From positions 1 through 51,273 of the forward strand of contig NZ_MLCB01000085.1 of assembly GCF_001890925.1 (NCBI RefSeq): DNA of 51,273 nt, in the 5' to 3' direction. This stretch comes from Planktotalea frisia. Lineage in GTDB: Bacteria > Pseudomonadota > Alphaproteobacteria > Rhodobacterales > Rhodobacteraceae. Positions 19,123-28,027 of the stretch are shown one piece after another. Under the pieces are notes generated by a model, which did no database searches, was not told the origin of the DNA, and saw only the letters and a program-made list of their open reading frames with translations. The position numbers and the translations under genes were made by a program. Numbering within the stretch: position 1 is the stretch's first letter; each line of letters starts with the position of its first letter.

Positions 19123-19923
19123 ATGGGACGGCTTGCCATTCTTGCTGGTGCCGGGGGCTTGCCTGTACGACTAGCTACGCTGCGCCCTGATGCGTTTCAG
19201 ATCAGTTTTTCGGGTGTTGCCCATGATCTCACAGATGCGCCTCAAGAATTCAGTTTTGAGAAGATGGGTGCTTTGTTCGATGCGTTGAAAGAGCAAGGCG
19301 TGAGCGAGGTTGTGATGGCCGGCGCAATGTCACGCCCTCCGCTTGATCCAAACGCGTTTGATGATGTGATGGTACAGCTTGCCCCGCGATTGATTGCTGC
19401 GATGCAGGGGGGCGATGATGCGCTTTTGCGTTTGGTCATTGAGATTTTCGAAGAGCAAGGTTTCGCGGTCCGCGGAGCACATGAGATTGATCCTAGTCTG
19501 ACCGCGTCCGTAGGTGTGCTTGCGGGTGCGCCTTTGAGAGCGCAAACTCAAAGCGATGCAGATCGCGCTATTGATATTCTTAACGCGCTCGGACCGTTGG
19601 ATGTAGGGCAGGGCGTTGTCGTGGAAAATGGTCTCTGCCTAGGGATTGAAACGCTGCAAGGCACAGATGCTTTGCTCGGTTTTGTAGCCAGCACCGCCAA
19701 ACATATGCGCAAGAACGGTGGGGTGTTTGTAAAAGCGCCCAAGCGTGGTCAGGACCTGCGCATAGATATGCCAACCATCGGCCCAGAGACTGTAAGGGCG
19801 GTGGCGTCCTCTGGCCTGTCAGCCATCCTCCTGTCTGCTGGCAACGTTATTGTGCTGGAGCAGGACGAAACGATCCGTCTTGCTGAAGCGTCTGGCATCT
19901 CATTGATCGCGCAGGATATTTAG
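19123..19923 (+). CDS. lpxI: UDP-2,3-diacylglucosamine hydrolase, LpxI type
   Basis: This protein cleaves UDP-2,3-diacylglucosamine to 2,3-diacylglucosamine 1-phosphate. It is the alphaproteobacterial replacement for LpxH and belongs to the DUF1009/LpxI family. It shows LAILAGAGGLPVRLA at the start, VVMAGAMSRPPLDPNAFD, a VVENGLCLGIETLQGTDALL block and KAPKRGQDLRIDMPTIGPETV toward the end, all typical. It has 266 residues. It lies between lpxA and lpxB with 1-3-base gaps, which fits the pathway order exactly. Confidence 0.95.
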   Translation: MGRLAILAGAGGLPVRLATLRPDAFQISFSGVAHDLTDAPQEFSFEKMGALFDALKEQGVSEVVMAGAMSRPPLDPNAFDDVMVQLAPRLIAAMQGGDDALLRLVIEIFEEQGFAVRGAHEIDPSLTASVGVLAGAPLRAQTQSDADRAIDILNALGPLDVGQGVVVENGLCLGIETLQGTDALLGFVASTAKHMRKNGGVFVKAPKRGQDLRIDMPTIGPETVRAVASSGLSAILLSAGNVIVLEQDETIRLAEASGISLIAQDI

Positions 19924-19926
19924 GCG

Positions 19927-21081
19927 ATGCGGGTTTTCATCATCGCAGGTGAGCCGTCAGGCGACAAGCTTGGTGCTGCATTGATGGAGGGGCTGCAAAC
20001 GCTGGTTCCTGATGTGGTTTTTGATGGTATAGGCGGCGCTGGGATGAGCGAAGCGGGCTTGCAAAGTCGCTTTCCGATGGAAGAGATTTCGATCATGGGA
20101 ATCTCTGAGATCCTGTCGCAATATCGGCATCTTAAAACGCGTATTGCAGAAACGGCAGATCAGATTGTGCAAACGCGGCCGGATGTGTTGATCACCATTG
20201 ATCTTCCTGAATTTTCCTTGCGAGTCGCTAAGTTGGTCAAGGCAAAGAGCCAAATTCGCTGTGTGCATTATGTGGCCCCAACTGTTTGGGCTTGGCGCGC
20301 AGGGCGAGCTGCAAAAATGGCGCGTCATATTGATCAAGTGCTCGCGCTGTTCCCGTTTGAGCCGCCTTATATGGAAGCTGTTGGCATGCGTTGTGATTTT
20401 GTCGGGCATCCTGTTGTGACTGATGTGCAAGCAAGCGTGGAAGAGGCGCACGCTTTTCGCACAGAGCACAGTTTTGGAGAGGCTCCGGTGGCGCTTGTCT
20501 TGCCGGGATCGCGTCGCGGAGAAGTCTCACGGCTGGCACCGATATTTGGCGAAGCGTTGGCCCCTGTTTTACAAGCGCATCCAGACTTGAAGATCGTCAT
20601 TCCAGCGGCCGCGCCCGTGGAAGAGCTTGTGCGCAACGCCGTTGCGGATTGGTCCTGCACACCGCTGATCATTCGCTCAGAGGACAAAGCGCAAAAGCGC
20701 GCGGCGTTCAAAGCCGCGGATGTCGCGCTTGCAGCCTCTGGCACAGTGTCTCTGGAACTTGCAGCTGCCGGCACGCCGATGGTGATCGCGTATGATATGA
20801 GCTGGCTTTCGCGTCAGGTTATTGGGCGCATGTTAAAAGTGGACACGGTGACCTTGGTCAATCTCGTCTCTGAGACGCGCGCTGTGCCAGAGTTTATCGG
20901 TGCGGACTGCATTCCTGAGCGGATTGCAGGTGGCTTGAACGAATTGTTGAGCAATCCGACGCCACAAACGCAAGCGATGCAGAACACGATGGTGCGGCTT
21001 GGTCAGGGCGGCGAAGCGCCAGGGATACGCGCGGCCAAAGCGGTGCTCAGCGGTTTATCGCACAGCGGTAAGACGCATTGA
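19927..21081 (+). CDS. lpxB: Lipid-A-disaccharide synthase
   Basis: This GT19 glycosyltransferase joins 2,3-diacylglucosamine 1-phosphate to its UDP form to make the lipid A disaccharide. The N-terminus reads FIIAGEPSGDKLGAALMEGL, with the family GEPSGD motif. VHYVAPTVWAWRAGRA, LPGSRRGEVSRL and ALAASGTVSLELAAAGTPMV are conserved blocks. It has 384 residues. It ends the plus-strand cluster; a hairpin 136 bases downstream (21217-21238) probably terminates the transcript. Confidence 0.97.
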   Translation: MRVFIIAGEPSGDKLGAALMEGLQTLVPDVVFDGIGGAGMSEAGLQSRFPMEEISIMGISEILSQYRHLKTRIAETADQIVQTRPDVLITIDLPEFSLRVAKLVKAKSQIRCVHYVAPTVWAWRAGRAAKMARHIDQVLALFPFEPPYMEAVGMRCDFVGHPVVTDVQASVEEAHAFRTEHSFGEAPVALVLPGSRRGEVSRLAPIFGEALAPVLQAHPDLKIVIPAAAPVEELVRNAVADWSCTPLIIRSEDKAQKRAAFKAADVALAASGTVSLELAAAGTPMVIAYDMSWLSRQVIGRMLKVDTVTLVNLVSETRAVPEFIGADCIPERIAGGLNELLSNPTPQTQAMQNTMVRLGQGGEAPGIRAAKAVLSGLSHSGKTH

Positions 21082-21422
21082 GCTATCAATTTCGCTGGAT
21101 GCTGTTGCTGAAACCTGTGAATGGCTTTGCGACTTAACTTCTTCTCGATTAATCGCGCTGATTGGCGGTTATTGGCAAAGGTGGCGCTCGTACAGGCGGC
21201 TTGTTTAAAGTGCTAGCTCAAGGCCTCAGGCTTTTGAGTTTGTTTGCTTATCTGGCGTGCTTCATCCGCGTTGGGGGTGAAATACAAACCGAACATTTAG
21301 CAGGCTACGGAAGGCACATTGATTAACGAAGAGGTTAATATCAATCTCACCAACCGTCTCCTAATGTTTGACGCGGGCGATGTCGCTATAGAATGGTATA
21401 TTGCTTGAGCTAAGGAAATTTC
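21082..21422. other. Non-coding gap after lpxB
   Basis: This 341-base stretch holds a hairpin at 21217-21238 and no convincing gene. A 31-codon frame at 21121-21216 is too short to support. The rest is the downstream flank of the tRNA-Ser gene. Confidence 0.6.
21217..21238 (+). terminator. Rho-independent terminator of the bamA-lpxB cluster
   Basis: The stem is CTCAA-g-GCC / GGC-tt-TTGAG with a three-base loop, followed by TTTGTTT. It is the first strong hairpin after lpxB on the plus strand. Confidence 0.6.
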
Positions 21423-21513
21423 TGGCGGAGCGACAGGGATTCGAACCCTGGGAACCCTTTAGAGGCTCAACGGTTTTCGAAACCGTCCCGTTCGACCACT
21501 CCGGCATCGCTCC
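21423..21513 (-). tRNA. tRNA-Ser (anticodon CGA)
   Basis: On the minus strand the acceptor stem is GGAGCGA paired with TCGCTCC, followed by G and an encoded CCA. The anticodon stem-loop is ACGGT-TTCGAAA-ACCGT, giving anticodon CGA for UCG codons. A long variable arm (TTGAGCCTCTAAAGGGTTCC region) marks a class II serine tRNA. The T-arm has GGGTTCGAATCCC. It is 91 bases including CCA. Confidence 0.95.
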
Positions 21514-21681
21514 GCAGGTTTGGCTTGGAGGTGCGATAATATCTGGAAGGTGAGGGCGCAACTGCTTTTTGAGGAATTGCGCCAATATCATCGTCTCACG
21601 CAAGCTTGTGCAGGGCGCGCATTGGCAATGGCGCAAAGCATCCTTAGTGTGGAAAACGTAACCCTTATTCGAGAGCCTTTT

Positions 21682-22500
21682 ATGACCTTGATCCGCACTG
21701 CTGTCGCAAGTCTTTGCATTGCTTTTTTACCACTCACGTCTTTTGCAAGTGAAGCGACAGATCGGCTTCTTGCGAGTTTGGGAATGGAGCGCATGATCGA
21801 TTTGATGCGCGAGGAAGGGCAGAGCTATGCGGTGGAGCTGGCAGAGGAAATGTTGCCCGGTGGGTATTCCGAAAACTGGGGTGCGGTTGTCTCTCGGATC
21901 TACAGCACAGAGGCCATGCAAACGTCCGTGCGTCGGGGTTTTGCCAATGCGCTTCAAGATGTTGATATCGCACCATTGCAGGCATTTTTCGATGCACCGA
22001 TGGGAAAGACCATCGTCACGCTAGAGCTTTCTGCGCGCGAAGCGATGATGGACGACGCGATTGAAGAACACGCCAAAGAGCAAGCACGGGCGTATGAGCG
22101 CGCGGGTGACGATGCTTTTGTTTTGGTCGATGACTTTGTCAAAGCTGGGGATTTACTCGAGGCAAACGTGGTTGGGGCGATGAATTCCAACATGCAATTT
22201 TATCGCGGTCTTGTGGATGGCGGCGCGTTTGAGCTGAGCGAAGAGCAAATTCTCGCGGATGTTTGGGAGCAAGAGCAAGAAACGCGCGCAGATACGCGCG
22301 ATTGGCTCTACGGTTTTTTGATCATGGCGTATTCGCCGTTGGCGCCGGGCGATTTGGAACTCTACACCGAATTAAGCAAAACCGCCGAAGGTGCGGCGAT
22401 GAATGCCGCGCTCTTTGAGGGGTTTGACAGCATGTACTCCGATATCAGCTACGCGCTGGGGCTTGCAGCCGCGCGCGCTATGAAGGTCGAAGATATCTAG
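21682..22500 (+). CDS. DUF2059-type exported protein
   Basis: A signal peptide of about 22 residues (MTLIRTAVASLCIAFLPLTSFA) is followed by a 250-residue mostly helical periplasmic protein. The segment PLQAFFDAPMGKTIVTLELSAREAM resembles the DUF2059 block found once or twice in small exported proteins of proteobacteria. I chose ATG at 21682 because the signal peptide starts there; the longer frame would run into the tRNA region. It has 272 residues. Its stop overlaps the convergent ThiE-like gene by four bases. Function is unknown. Confidence 0.8.
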   Translation: MTLIRTAVASLCIAFLPLTSFASEATDRLLASLGMERMIDLMREEGQSYAVELAEEMLPGGYSENWGAVVSRIYSTEAMQTSVRRGFANALQDVDIAPLQAFFDAPMGKTIVTLELSAREAMMDDAIEEHAKEQARAYERAGDDAFVLVDDFVKAGDLLEANVVGAMNSNMQFYRGLVDGGAFELSEEQILADVWEQEQETRADTRDWLYGFLIMAYSPLAPGDLELYTELSKTAEGAAMNAALFEGFDSMYSDISYALGLAAARAMKVEDI

Positions 22501-23132
22501 CTGGACAGTTTCGCTTGAATTGCTTTTGCTGCCTCAACAGGGGATGCGTGGGTCCATATTTCTTCACCAAGCGCAAAGAAATCGGTCACAGCCGCAAATG
22601 CCGCTAAAGCGGCTGCATCAAGCGCGCCCTCCGCAACAATGGGCACTTCGATCACATCGGACCACCACTGAAATAAGTCATGCTCTACACGTTCGCCGTC
22701 GCCAAGCGTGTTGGCACCGATTGGTCCGAAACTGACATAGTCTGCACCAGCTTCACCAGCGTTCATTCCGTCATGGCGTGAGGTGCCGCAAAAGGCGCCG
22801 ACAATGGCATCATCGCCAAGCATTTTGCGTGTCTTGGCCACCCGCCGCGCGCCATCGCTCAAATGCACACCATCAAGCCCGAGCTTTTCGACCAGCAAAA
22901 TATGCTCATCAAGAACCAAAGCCACATCACGCGCCTGCGTAATTCCGCACAGAGCGTCAGCTGCGCGACAAATTTTGTCTTCGTCTTGTGTGGCCAGCGC
23001 CAAACGTACGCACGCGATATCGACATTGTCCAAGACTTCGCCCAGCAGCGCGGGAAATACGTCCAGATCAAATTCCGGTGGCGTGATTAAATAAAGCTGG
23101 GGCTGTTCGAGGTCTTGGGCTGTGTCGGACAT
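22497..23132 (-). CDS. ThiE-like thiamine phosphate synthase family protein
   Basis: A TIM-barrel protein of 211 residues related to thiamine phosphate synthase. LYLITPPEF, LGLDGVHLSDG (family GADGVHLGQ), ADYVSFGPIGANT (family DYVGVGPIFPT) and VPIVAEGAL line up along the barrel. The usual thiazole-phosphate loop residues after GPI (TxTK) are replaced by ANTLGDGE, and the N-terminal DR/K region is altered. It may therefore be a paralogue rather than the true ThiE. No other thiamine genes are nearby. It converges on the DUF2059 gene and is divergent from the TrmJ-like gene. Confidence 0.75.
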   Translation of the reverse strand: MSDTAQDLEQPQLYLITPPEFDLDVFPALLGEVLDNVDIACVRLALATQDEDKICRAADALCGITQARDVALVLDEHILLVEKLGLDGVHLSDGARRVAKTRKMLGDDAIVGAFCGTSRHDGMNAGEAGADYVSFGPIGANTLGDGERVEHDLFQWWSDVIEVPIVAEGALDAAALAAFAAVTDFFALGEEIWTHASPVEAAKAIQAKLSS

Positions 23133-23303
23133 GGCGAGCGCTTCTTCTATAAGTGTTTGGCACCCTATAACTTGCCCAAACGCATTTGACCACTTTGCTT
23201 AAGCGCTTATTGGATCACCCGTCGAGCTGGTCGTTCGCAGCAACGCTTGAAACCAATACATCCCTCGCATATCAGCATCCAAACCCACGCATCGGAGCCG
23301 TTC

Positions 23304-24047
23304 ATGCCAACTGATTATCCACAACCCAGTTTTGTCCTTGTTCGACCACAGATGGGTGAAAATATCGGTGCTGCGGCGCGCGCCATGTGGAACTTTTCGC
23401 TTGATCGTATGCGTCTTGTTGCGCCGCGTGATGGTTGGCCGAACCCCAAGGCCGATGCGATGGCCAGCGGTGCAGGCCGGCTGCTGGATGAAGCACAGCT
23501 CTTCGAGACAACCGCAGATGCGGTTGAGGATTGCACCTACGTTTTCGCTACAACGGCGCGCCAGCGTGGTTTGACAAAACCTGCGTTTTCACCTGAGGGG
23601 GCGATGAAACTTGCAGCAGAAAAGATCGCGAATGGTGAAAAAATCGCAGTGCTCTTTGGCCCGGAACGCGCGGGGATGGAAAATGATGACATCGCGCGCG
23701 CGAACGCAGTGATCAACGTGCCTGTTAACCCTGAATTTGGCTCGCTTAACCTGGCGCAATGTGTGCTGCTGATTGGCTATGAATGGCAGCGCCAAGTGGG
23801 CAATTATGAGAATGAACGGATTGAGATGGCCAAAACAATTTGGGCGTCACAAGGCGAAAGCGAAGCATTGGCCAAACACTATGAGGATCGCCTCGAAGAG
23901 GCTGGCTTTTTCTACCCGCCAGAAAAGGTCGATAGCATGAAGGTCAATCTGCGCAACATGTGGTCGCGCATGCCATTGACACGCGCGGATGTGCAGATGT
24001 TGCATGGCGTGCTGCGGCAAATGGTGCGCTGGAAGGATAAAGGCTAA
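23304..24047 (+). CDS. trmJ: tRNA 2'-O-methyltransferase, TrmJ/SpoU type
   Basis: This is a SPOUT-fold methyltransferase that 2'-O-methylates a tRNA ribose, typically position 32. Motif 1 is ENIGAAARAMWNFSL. Motif 2 is VLFGPERAGMENDDI, and motif 3 is VPVNPEFGSLNLAQCVLLI; these form the knotted SAM site. It has 247 residues from ATG 23304 with GGAG upstream; the longer frame from 23247 lacks a ribosome site and conserved sequence. The C-terminal helical extension, with MWSRMPLTRADVQMLHGVL, is typical of TrmJ rather than TrmH. The position methylated cannot be told from sequence. Confidence 0.88.
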   Translation: MPTDYPQPSFVLVRPQMGENIGAAARAMWNFSLDRMRLVAPRDGWPNPKADAMASGAGRLLDEAQLFETTADAVEDCTYVFATTARQRGLTKPAFSPEGAMKLAAEKIANGEKIAVLFGPERAGMENDDIARANAVINVPVNPEFGSLNLAQCVLLIGYEWQRQVGNYENERIEMAKTIWASQGESEALAKHYEDRLEEAGFFYPPEKVDSMKVNLRNMWSRMPLTRADVQMLHGVLRQMVRWKDKG

Positions 24048-24129
24048 ACAAATCCTGAGCGACCCTTGAAGGGGCAGGGCGCGCGGCCTAACCTTTGATC
24101 AAATAATCTGACGGTTCAAGAGGCAGACC

Positions 24130-25269
24130 ATGAGCACGAAACGCAATATTTTCGAAGATGTTGGCACCGCAGAAAAAGCGGCTCCTGTCACGGGCTTGAT
24201 TGATGCAGGCAAGCGCGGCGCGCGGCGCGGCATTCGGCTTTGGTTGATCTTGCTGTTTGCATTGGTTGCTGTGATGATTCTAGTGGGCGGTTTGACGCGT
24301 CTCACTGACAGTGGATTGGCGATTACCGAATGGAAGCCCGTCACAGGTGCAATGCCGCCTATGACAGAAGCCGCATGGCAGCTTGAGTTCGACAAATACC
24401 GTGAAATTCCAGAGTACAAATTGCAAAATCAGGGCATGTCGATGTCCGAATTCCAGTTCATCTATTGGTGGGAATGGGGTCACCGCCAGCTAGGCCGCGT
24501 TATCGGTCTCGTCTGGGCGCTGGGTTTCTTTGGTTTCCTTTTGACGCGCAATATCCCTACCGGCTGGACGGGGCGATTGCTTGGTATCGGCGTTCTGGGT
24601 GGTATCCAAGGCGCGGTTGGCTGGTGGATGGTGTCCTCTGGACTAACAGGAACGATGCTCGATGTGGCGTCCTATCGATTGGCGACGCATCTTGGTTTGG
24701 CCTTTGTGATCCTTGGCTTTATCGCTTGGTTCGTGTTCGAGCTGAAATGCGAAGAGCGCCAATTGATGCAATGTCGTCGGCACCGTGAACAACGGCTTTA
24801 TACCGCTGCGACTTGGCTGACTGCATTTGCGTTCATTCAAATCCTACTCGGCGCATTGGTCGCGGGCATCGACGCGGGGCGCACGTATACAGATTGGCCG
24901 CTGATGGCTGGCGGTTTCATCCCGCCGTATCCGTTTGATCTGGACCCTGTCTGGCGTAATTTCTTTGAAAACGCAGGTCTTGTGCAGTTCATGCACCGAA
25001 TGGCAGGCTATGGGTTATTCCTATTTGGTATCGTGCTGTGGCGTCAGGCGCGTCATTCGCCGAACTCTGGGACGCGTGGTGCGTTCACTGTCGTACTTGG
25101 CATGATGACACTGCAAATGATCCTTGGGATCTTCACTGTGCTCTACGGCGCACCGCTTGAAATTGCTATTATTCACCAGCTGGGCGCAGTCGCGCTTTGG
25201 GTGCTGATCCTACGCGCACGCTTTTATGCGGGCTATCCGACCCCTGACACACTGCGAGGAGCAGCATAA
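24130..25269 (+). CDS. ctaA: Heme A synthase (COX15/CtaA)
   Basis: This inner-membrane enzyme oxidises the heme O methyl to a formyl group, making heme A for aa3-type oxidases. It has eight predicted helices in two four-helix halves. It shows LVGGLTRLTDSGLAITEWKP, the YWWEWGHRQLGRVIGL region with its conserved heme-ligand His, GALVAGIDAGRTYTDWPLM and a second His pair at FMHRMAGY and IHQLGAVAL. At 379 residues it is the alphaproteobacterial/mitochondrial long form. It overlaps the M32 peptidase gene by one base. Confidence 0.95.
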   Translation: MSTKRNIFEDVGTAEKAAPVTGLIDAGKRGARRGIRLWLILLFALVAVMILVGGLTRLTDSGLAITEWKPVTGAMPPMTEAAWQLEFDKYREIPEYKLQNQGMSMSEFQFIYWWEWGHRQLGRVIGLVWALGFFGFLLTRNIPTGWTGRLLGIGVLGGIQGAVGWWMVSSGLTGTMLDVASYRLATHLGLAFVILGFIAWFVFELKCEERQLMQCRRHREQRLYTAATWLTAFAFIQILLGALVAGIDAGRTYTDWPLMAGGFIPPYPFDLDPVWRNFFENAGLVQFMHRMAGYGLFLFGIVLWRQARHSPNSGTRGAFTVVLGMMTLQMILGIFTVLYGAPLEIAIIHQLGAVALWVLILRARFYAGYPTPDTLRGAA

Positions 25270-26732
25270 TGAGTGCATATGATGATTTAATGGCCTTTCA
25301 AAAAGAGACCGAAGCGTTGGGCCAGGTCATGGGCCGCTTGGGCTGGGATCAAGAAACAATGATGCCGCGCGGTGCAGCACCACAACGCGCTGAAGAGATG
25401 GCTGCACTAGAAGGTGTGCTGCACGCGCGCCGCACCGATCCGCGCATTGGTGACTGGTTGTCCGAGGCGCATGCGCCTGATGAGGTGGGCAAAGCGCAGC
25501 TGCGTTTGATCACACGCTCTTATGAACGCGCGTCCAAAGTTCCTGCGGATCTTGCACAACGATTGGCGAAACTTACCTCTGCGAGCCAAGGTATTTGGGC
25601 AGAAGCACGTGCGGATGAGGATGTCGCAGCTTTTCTGCCAACTCTGAAAGAAGTGGTTGCATTGAAGCGGGAAGAGGGCGCAGCACTCGCCGCAGGCGGT
25701 GACGTCTATGATGCGATGTTGCAAGATTATGAACCGGGTGCGAGCGCTGAAAGCCTAAGCGCGATGTTCGCAGCGCTGCGGCCGCGATTGACGACATTGC
25801 GCGATGAAGTGATGGCATCCGAGCAACCTGCCGATCTCGACTTCGATTTTGACGAAGGCAAACAAATGAAGCTGACGCGCAAGCTCGCCAAAGCGTTCGG
25901 CTATGACATGAGCCATGGCCGCGTGGACAAGGCGGTGCATCCGTTCTCGTCGGGTTCCGGCCAAGACGTGCGCATCACGACGCGCACGAGCCCACGCGAT
26001 CCGTTCAATTGTCTCTACTCCACTGTCCATGAAGTCGGCCACGCCTGCTATGAGCAGGGGATTAGCAAGGAGTATCTGCTCACACCGCTTGGCAATGGTG
26101 TGTCCATGGGCGTGCACGAAAGCCAAAGCCGCATTTATGAAAACCAGTTGGGCCGCTCAAAGCCGTTTTGTGGTTGGCTCTATGGTCAGATGCGCGACAC
26201 GTTTGGGGACTTTGGTGTTGCAGATGAGGACGCGTTCTACCGCACCGTGAACAAGCTGCGCCAAGGGTTCATTCGTACCGAAGCGGATGAGGTGCAATAC
26301 AACCTTCATGTGCTTTTGCGCTTCGATCTTGAGCGCGCCTTGATCTCGGGTGATCTGGCAGTTGATGATCTCGAAGCCGCTTGGAACGATCGCTTCGCGT
26401 CTGATTTCGACTTTGAAGTTGATAAACCTTCAAACGGCGTGTTGCAGGATGTGCATTGGTCCGTTGGTCTGTTTGGTTATTTCGCGACCTACAGCTTGGG
26501 CAATGTCTATGCGGGGTGCTTGAACGAAGCGATGCGTGCTGATTTGCCAAATCTGGATGAAGCGCTGGCGCAGGGTGATCCAACTTCTGCAACAGAATGG
26601 CTCAATGAAGCGTTGCAGCGCCATGGCGGTCTGCGCGAGCCACGCGCGACGATAGCACATGCTTGTAGTGGTGTTGATCCGAGCGAGGAACGTTTATTAA
26701 TGTACTTGGAGGATAAGTTCTCTAAGTTTTGA
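25269..26732 (+). CDS. M32 family carboxypeptidase (thermostable carboxypeptidase 1 type)
   Basis: A cytosolic zinc carboxypeptidase of 487 residues. The zinc motif HEVGH is at residues 254-258 (TVHEVGHACYEQG). The M32-specific HPFSSG, DVRITTR and GVHESQSRIYENQLGR segments surround it. The start overlaps the ctaA stop, and GAGGAG lies 8 bases ahead. Its likely role is peptide turnover. A GC hairpin at 26747-26767 follows. Confidence 0.93.
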   Translation: MSAYDDLMAFQKETEALGQVMGRLGWDQETMMPRGAAPQRAEEMAALEGVLHARRTDPRIGDWLSEAHAPDEVGKAQLRLITRSYERASKVPADLAQRLAKLTSASQGIWAEARADEDVAAFLPTLKEVVALKREEGAALAAGGDVYDAMLQDYEPGASAESLSAMFAALRPRLTTLRDEVMASEQPADLDFDFDEGKQMKLTRKLAKAFGYDMSHGRVDKAVHPFSSGSGQDVRITTRTSPRDPFNCLYSTVHEVGHACYEQGISKEYLLTPLGNGVSMGVHESQSRIYENQLGRSKPFCGWLYGQMRDTFGDFGVADEDAFYRTVNKLRQGFIRTEADEVQYNLHVLLRFDLERALISGDLAVDDLEAAWNDRFASDFDFEVDKPSNGVLQDVHWSVGLFGYFATYSLGNVYAGCLNEAMRADLPNLDEALAQGDPTSATEWLNEALQRHGGLREPRATIAHACSGVDPSEERLLMYLEDKFSKF

Positions 26733-26746
26733 GCGATCAAAAGTAT

Positions 26747-26767
26747 GCGGGCGCACCATGCGCCCGC
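26747..26767 (+). terminator. Hairpin after the M32 peptidase gene
   Basis: A perfect 8-bp stem GCGGGCGC/GCGCCCGC with a five-base loop lies 14 bases after the stop. No T-run follows, so termination may be factor-dependent or weak. It also marks the edge of the AT-rich islet. Confidence 0.5.
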
Positions 26768-26873
26768 TGCTTAAAGCAAAAAAGAATGGAAATATGAGAG
26801 GGCGGATCGGTTTAAGGATCGTCAAATAGGAAGGTAGCAAATCTTGCTAAAACACTTGAGTGGATTGCATAGG

Positions 26874-27116
26874 TTACTTCATATAGTGTGACTGTCTACG
26901 CTTTCCGTGAGGGTCTGAGACGTTGTCGGAACCCTCAAAGTAGAGCGACAAAAACACGAGCCAAATAGCGCAGCTCACCAACAAAAACGAGATCATTGTT
27001 GGAAAGAAACCTAAGCCTATATCTAAGTGACAATACAGCACTCCGGCGACGGCTGCTAAGTGTAGGCCTGCAACAAAACGCGAGGCAAAAGTAGCATATA
27101 TTGAATTAATATCCAT
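26874..27116 (-). CDS. Small two-span membrane protein, unknown
   Basis: An 80-residue protein with two hydrophobic spans, about residues 12-34 (FVAGLHLAAVAGVLYCHL) and 38-59 (FPTMISFLLVSCAIWLVFL). It ends in a short basic tail, GKRRQSHYMK. An excellent ribosome site, GGAGGAG, lies 7-8 bases before the ATG, so it is likely expressed. The local DNA is clearly more AT-rich than the flanks. It follows the LysR gene on the same strand after about 100 bases. No family is recognised. Confidence 0.7.
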   Translation of the reverse strand: MDINSIYATFASRFVAGLHLAAVAGVLYCHLDIGLGFFPTMISFLLVSCAIWLVFLSLYFEGSDNVSDPHGKRRQSHYMK

Positions 27117-27217
27117 TATTTTTCTCCTCCATTCGCTGTATCTTAAACTTATGGTTGAATGTTATACTTTAGTAGCGAAAAGTTTGCAGAAGTAGTTCTG
27201 CAAAAATGGCATGGTTC

Positions 27218-28027
27218 TTACTTGATGGTCTCCAGCCAATTGAAAACGCTTCTAATTATTGGGTCATTCCTACGAGACTCATGACAAGACGCCCATACAC
27301 TATCGATAAAGACAGGCGAATTTGGTACCTCACCTAGATCGTCAAATTGATTAGCTAATGACCGTGGCAACATGACCATATATGGAAGTTCCTGAATGGC
27401 CTTGAGCGCCATATTTAATCCTTGCAACGCGATCCTCGGAGGGGCCTCAAAGTTGTCTTTCAGAAAACTTTGATCAATTTTCTGACCAGGTTGGTCTATA
27501 AGTTCGATCCAGCCTTCCAAGTTTGGAAAAAACGCTTTGTTCGCAAAAACAGCATATTCTGTAGATGCCACTTTTTTTCGTACTAAGCGACCTTCGTTCG
27601 GCGGTTCGCAAGTGAAAGTCATATCAACTTCGCCAAAAGCTAAAGATGACGGGTTTATACTTATATGAAGGTTTATATTCGGAACCGCGCGTAGCGCTGC
27701 ACGCCAGTTTTGCGTGAAAAATGCCTGCATTAAGCGCATTTCACTGTAGATTCTCAGCGTGCCCGCCGGAACTGTAGATGTATCGGTCTCAATCTCGTCG
27801 ATGTTCGTCTTGGTGTTCTTTGCAATCTCGACCAATTGCTGCCCAAATTCAGTCGGGGTCCACTCCTGACCGTTCTTAACGAAAATCGGCTTCTGATAGG
27901 TTTCAGCTAAGTTGTTGATGTGCCGAGAAACCGTTGTTGCATTTGTTCTAAGGGCCTTGGCGGCTTTGCTCATGGTCTTATATTCAGCCAGCGCTAAGCA
28001 ATATATTAGATCTTGCCAATTTTGCAT
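27218..28027 (-). CDS. LysR-type transcriptional regulator (atypical, AT-rich)
   Basis: The N-terminal winged HTH reads KTMSKAAKALRTNATTVSRHINNLAE (about 17-42), followed by TPTEFGQQLVEIA, the usual LysR linker start. The C-terminal part resembles a divergent periplasmic-binding-fold effector domain with GTLRIYSEMRLMQ. At 269 residues it is about 30 shorter than usual. Codon use is AT-rich compared with neighbours, suggesting transfer. The protein should bind DNA and regulate nearby or distant genes in response to an unknown ligand. The adjacent small membrane protein is the nearest candidate target, by position only. Confidence 0.8.
   Translation of the reverse strand: MQNWQDLIYCLALAEYKTMSKAAKALRTNATTVSRHINNLAETYQKPIFVKNGQEWTPTEFGQQLVEIAKNTKTNIDEIETDTSTVPAGTLRIYSEMRLMQAFFTQNWRAALRAVPNINLHISINPSSLAFGEVDMTFTCEPPNEGRLVRKKVASTEYAVFANKAFFPNLEGWIELIDQPGQKIDQSFLKDNFEAPPRIALQGLNMALKAIQELPYMVMLPRSLANQFDDLGEVPNSPVFIDSVWASCHESRRNDPIIRSVFNWLETIK

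Noticed and set aside
21121-21216. 31-codon plus-strand frame after lpxB
   Set aside because: Too short and without a ribosome site or recognisable motif. A vague likeness to a lasso-peptide B2-type helix is not enough.
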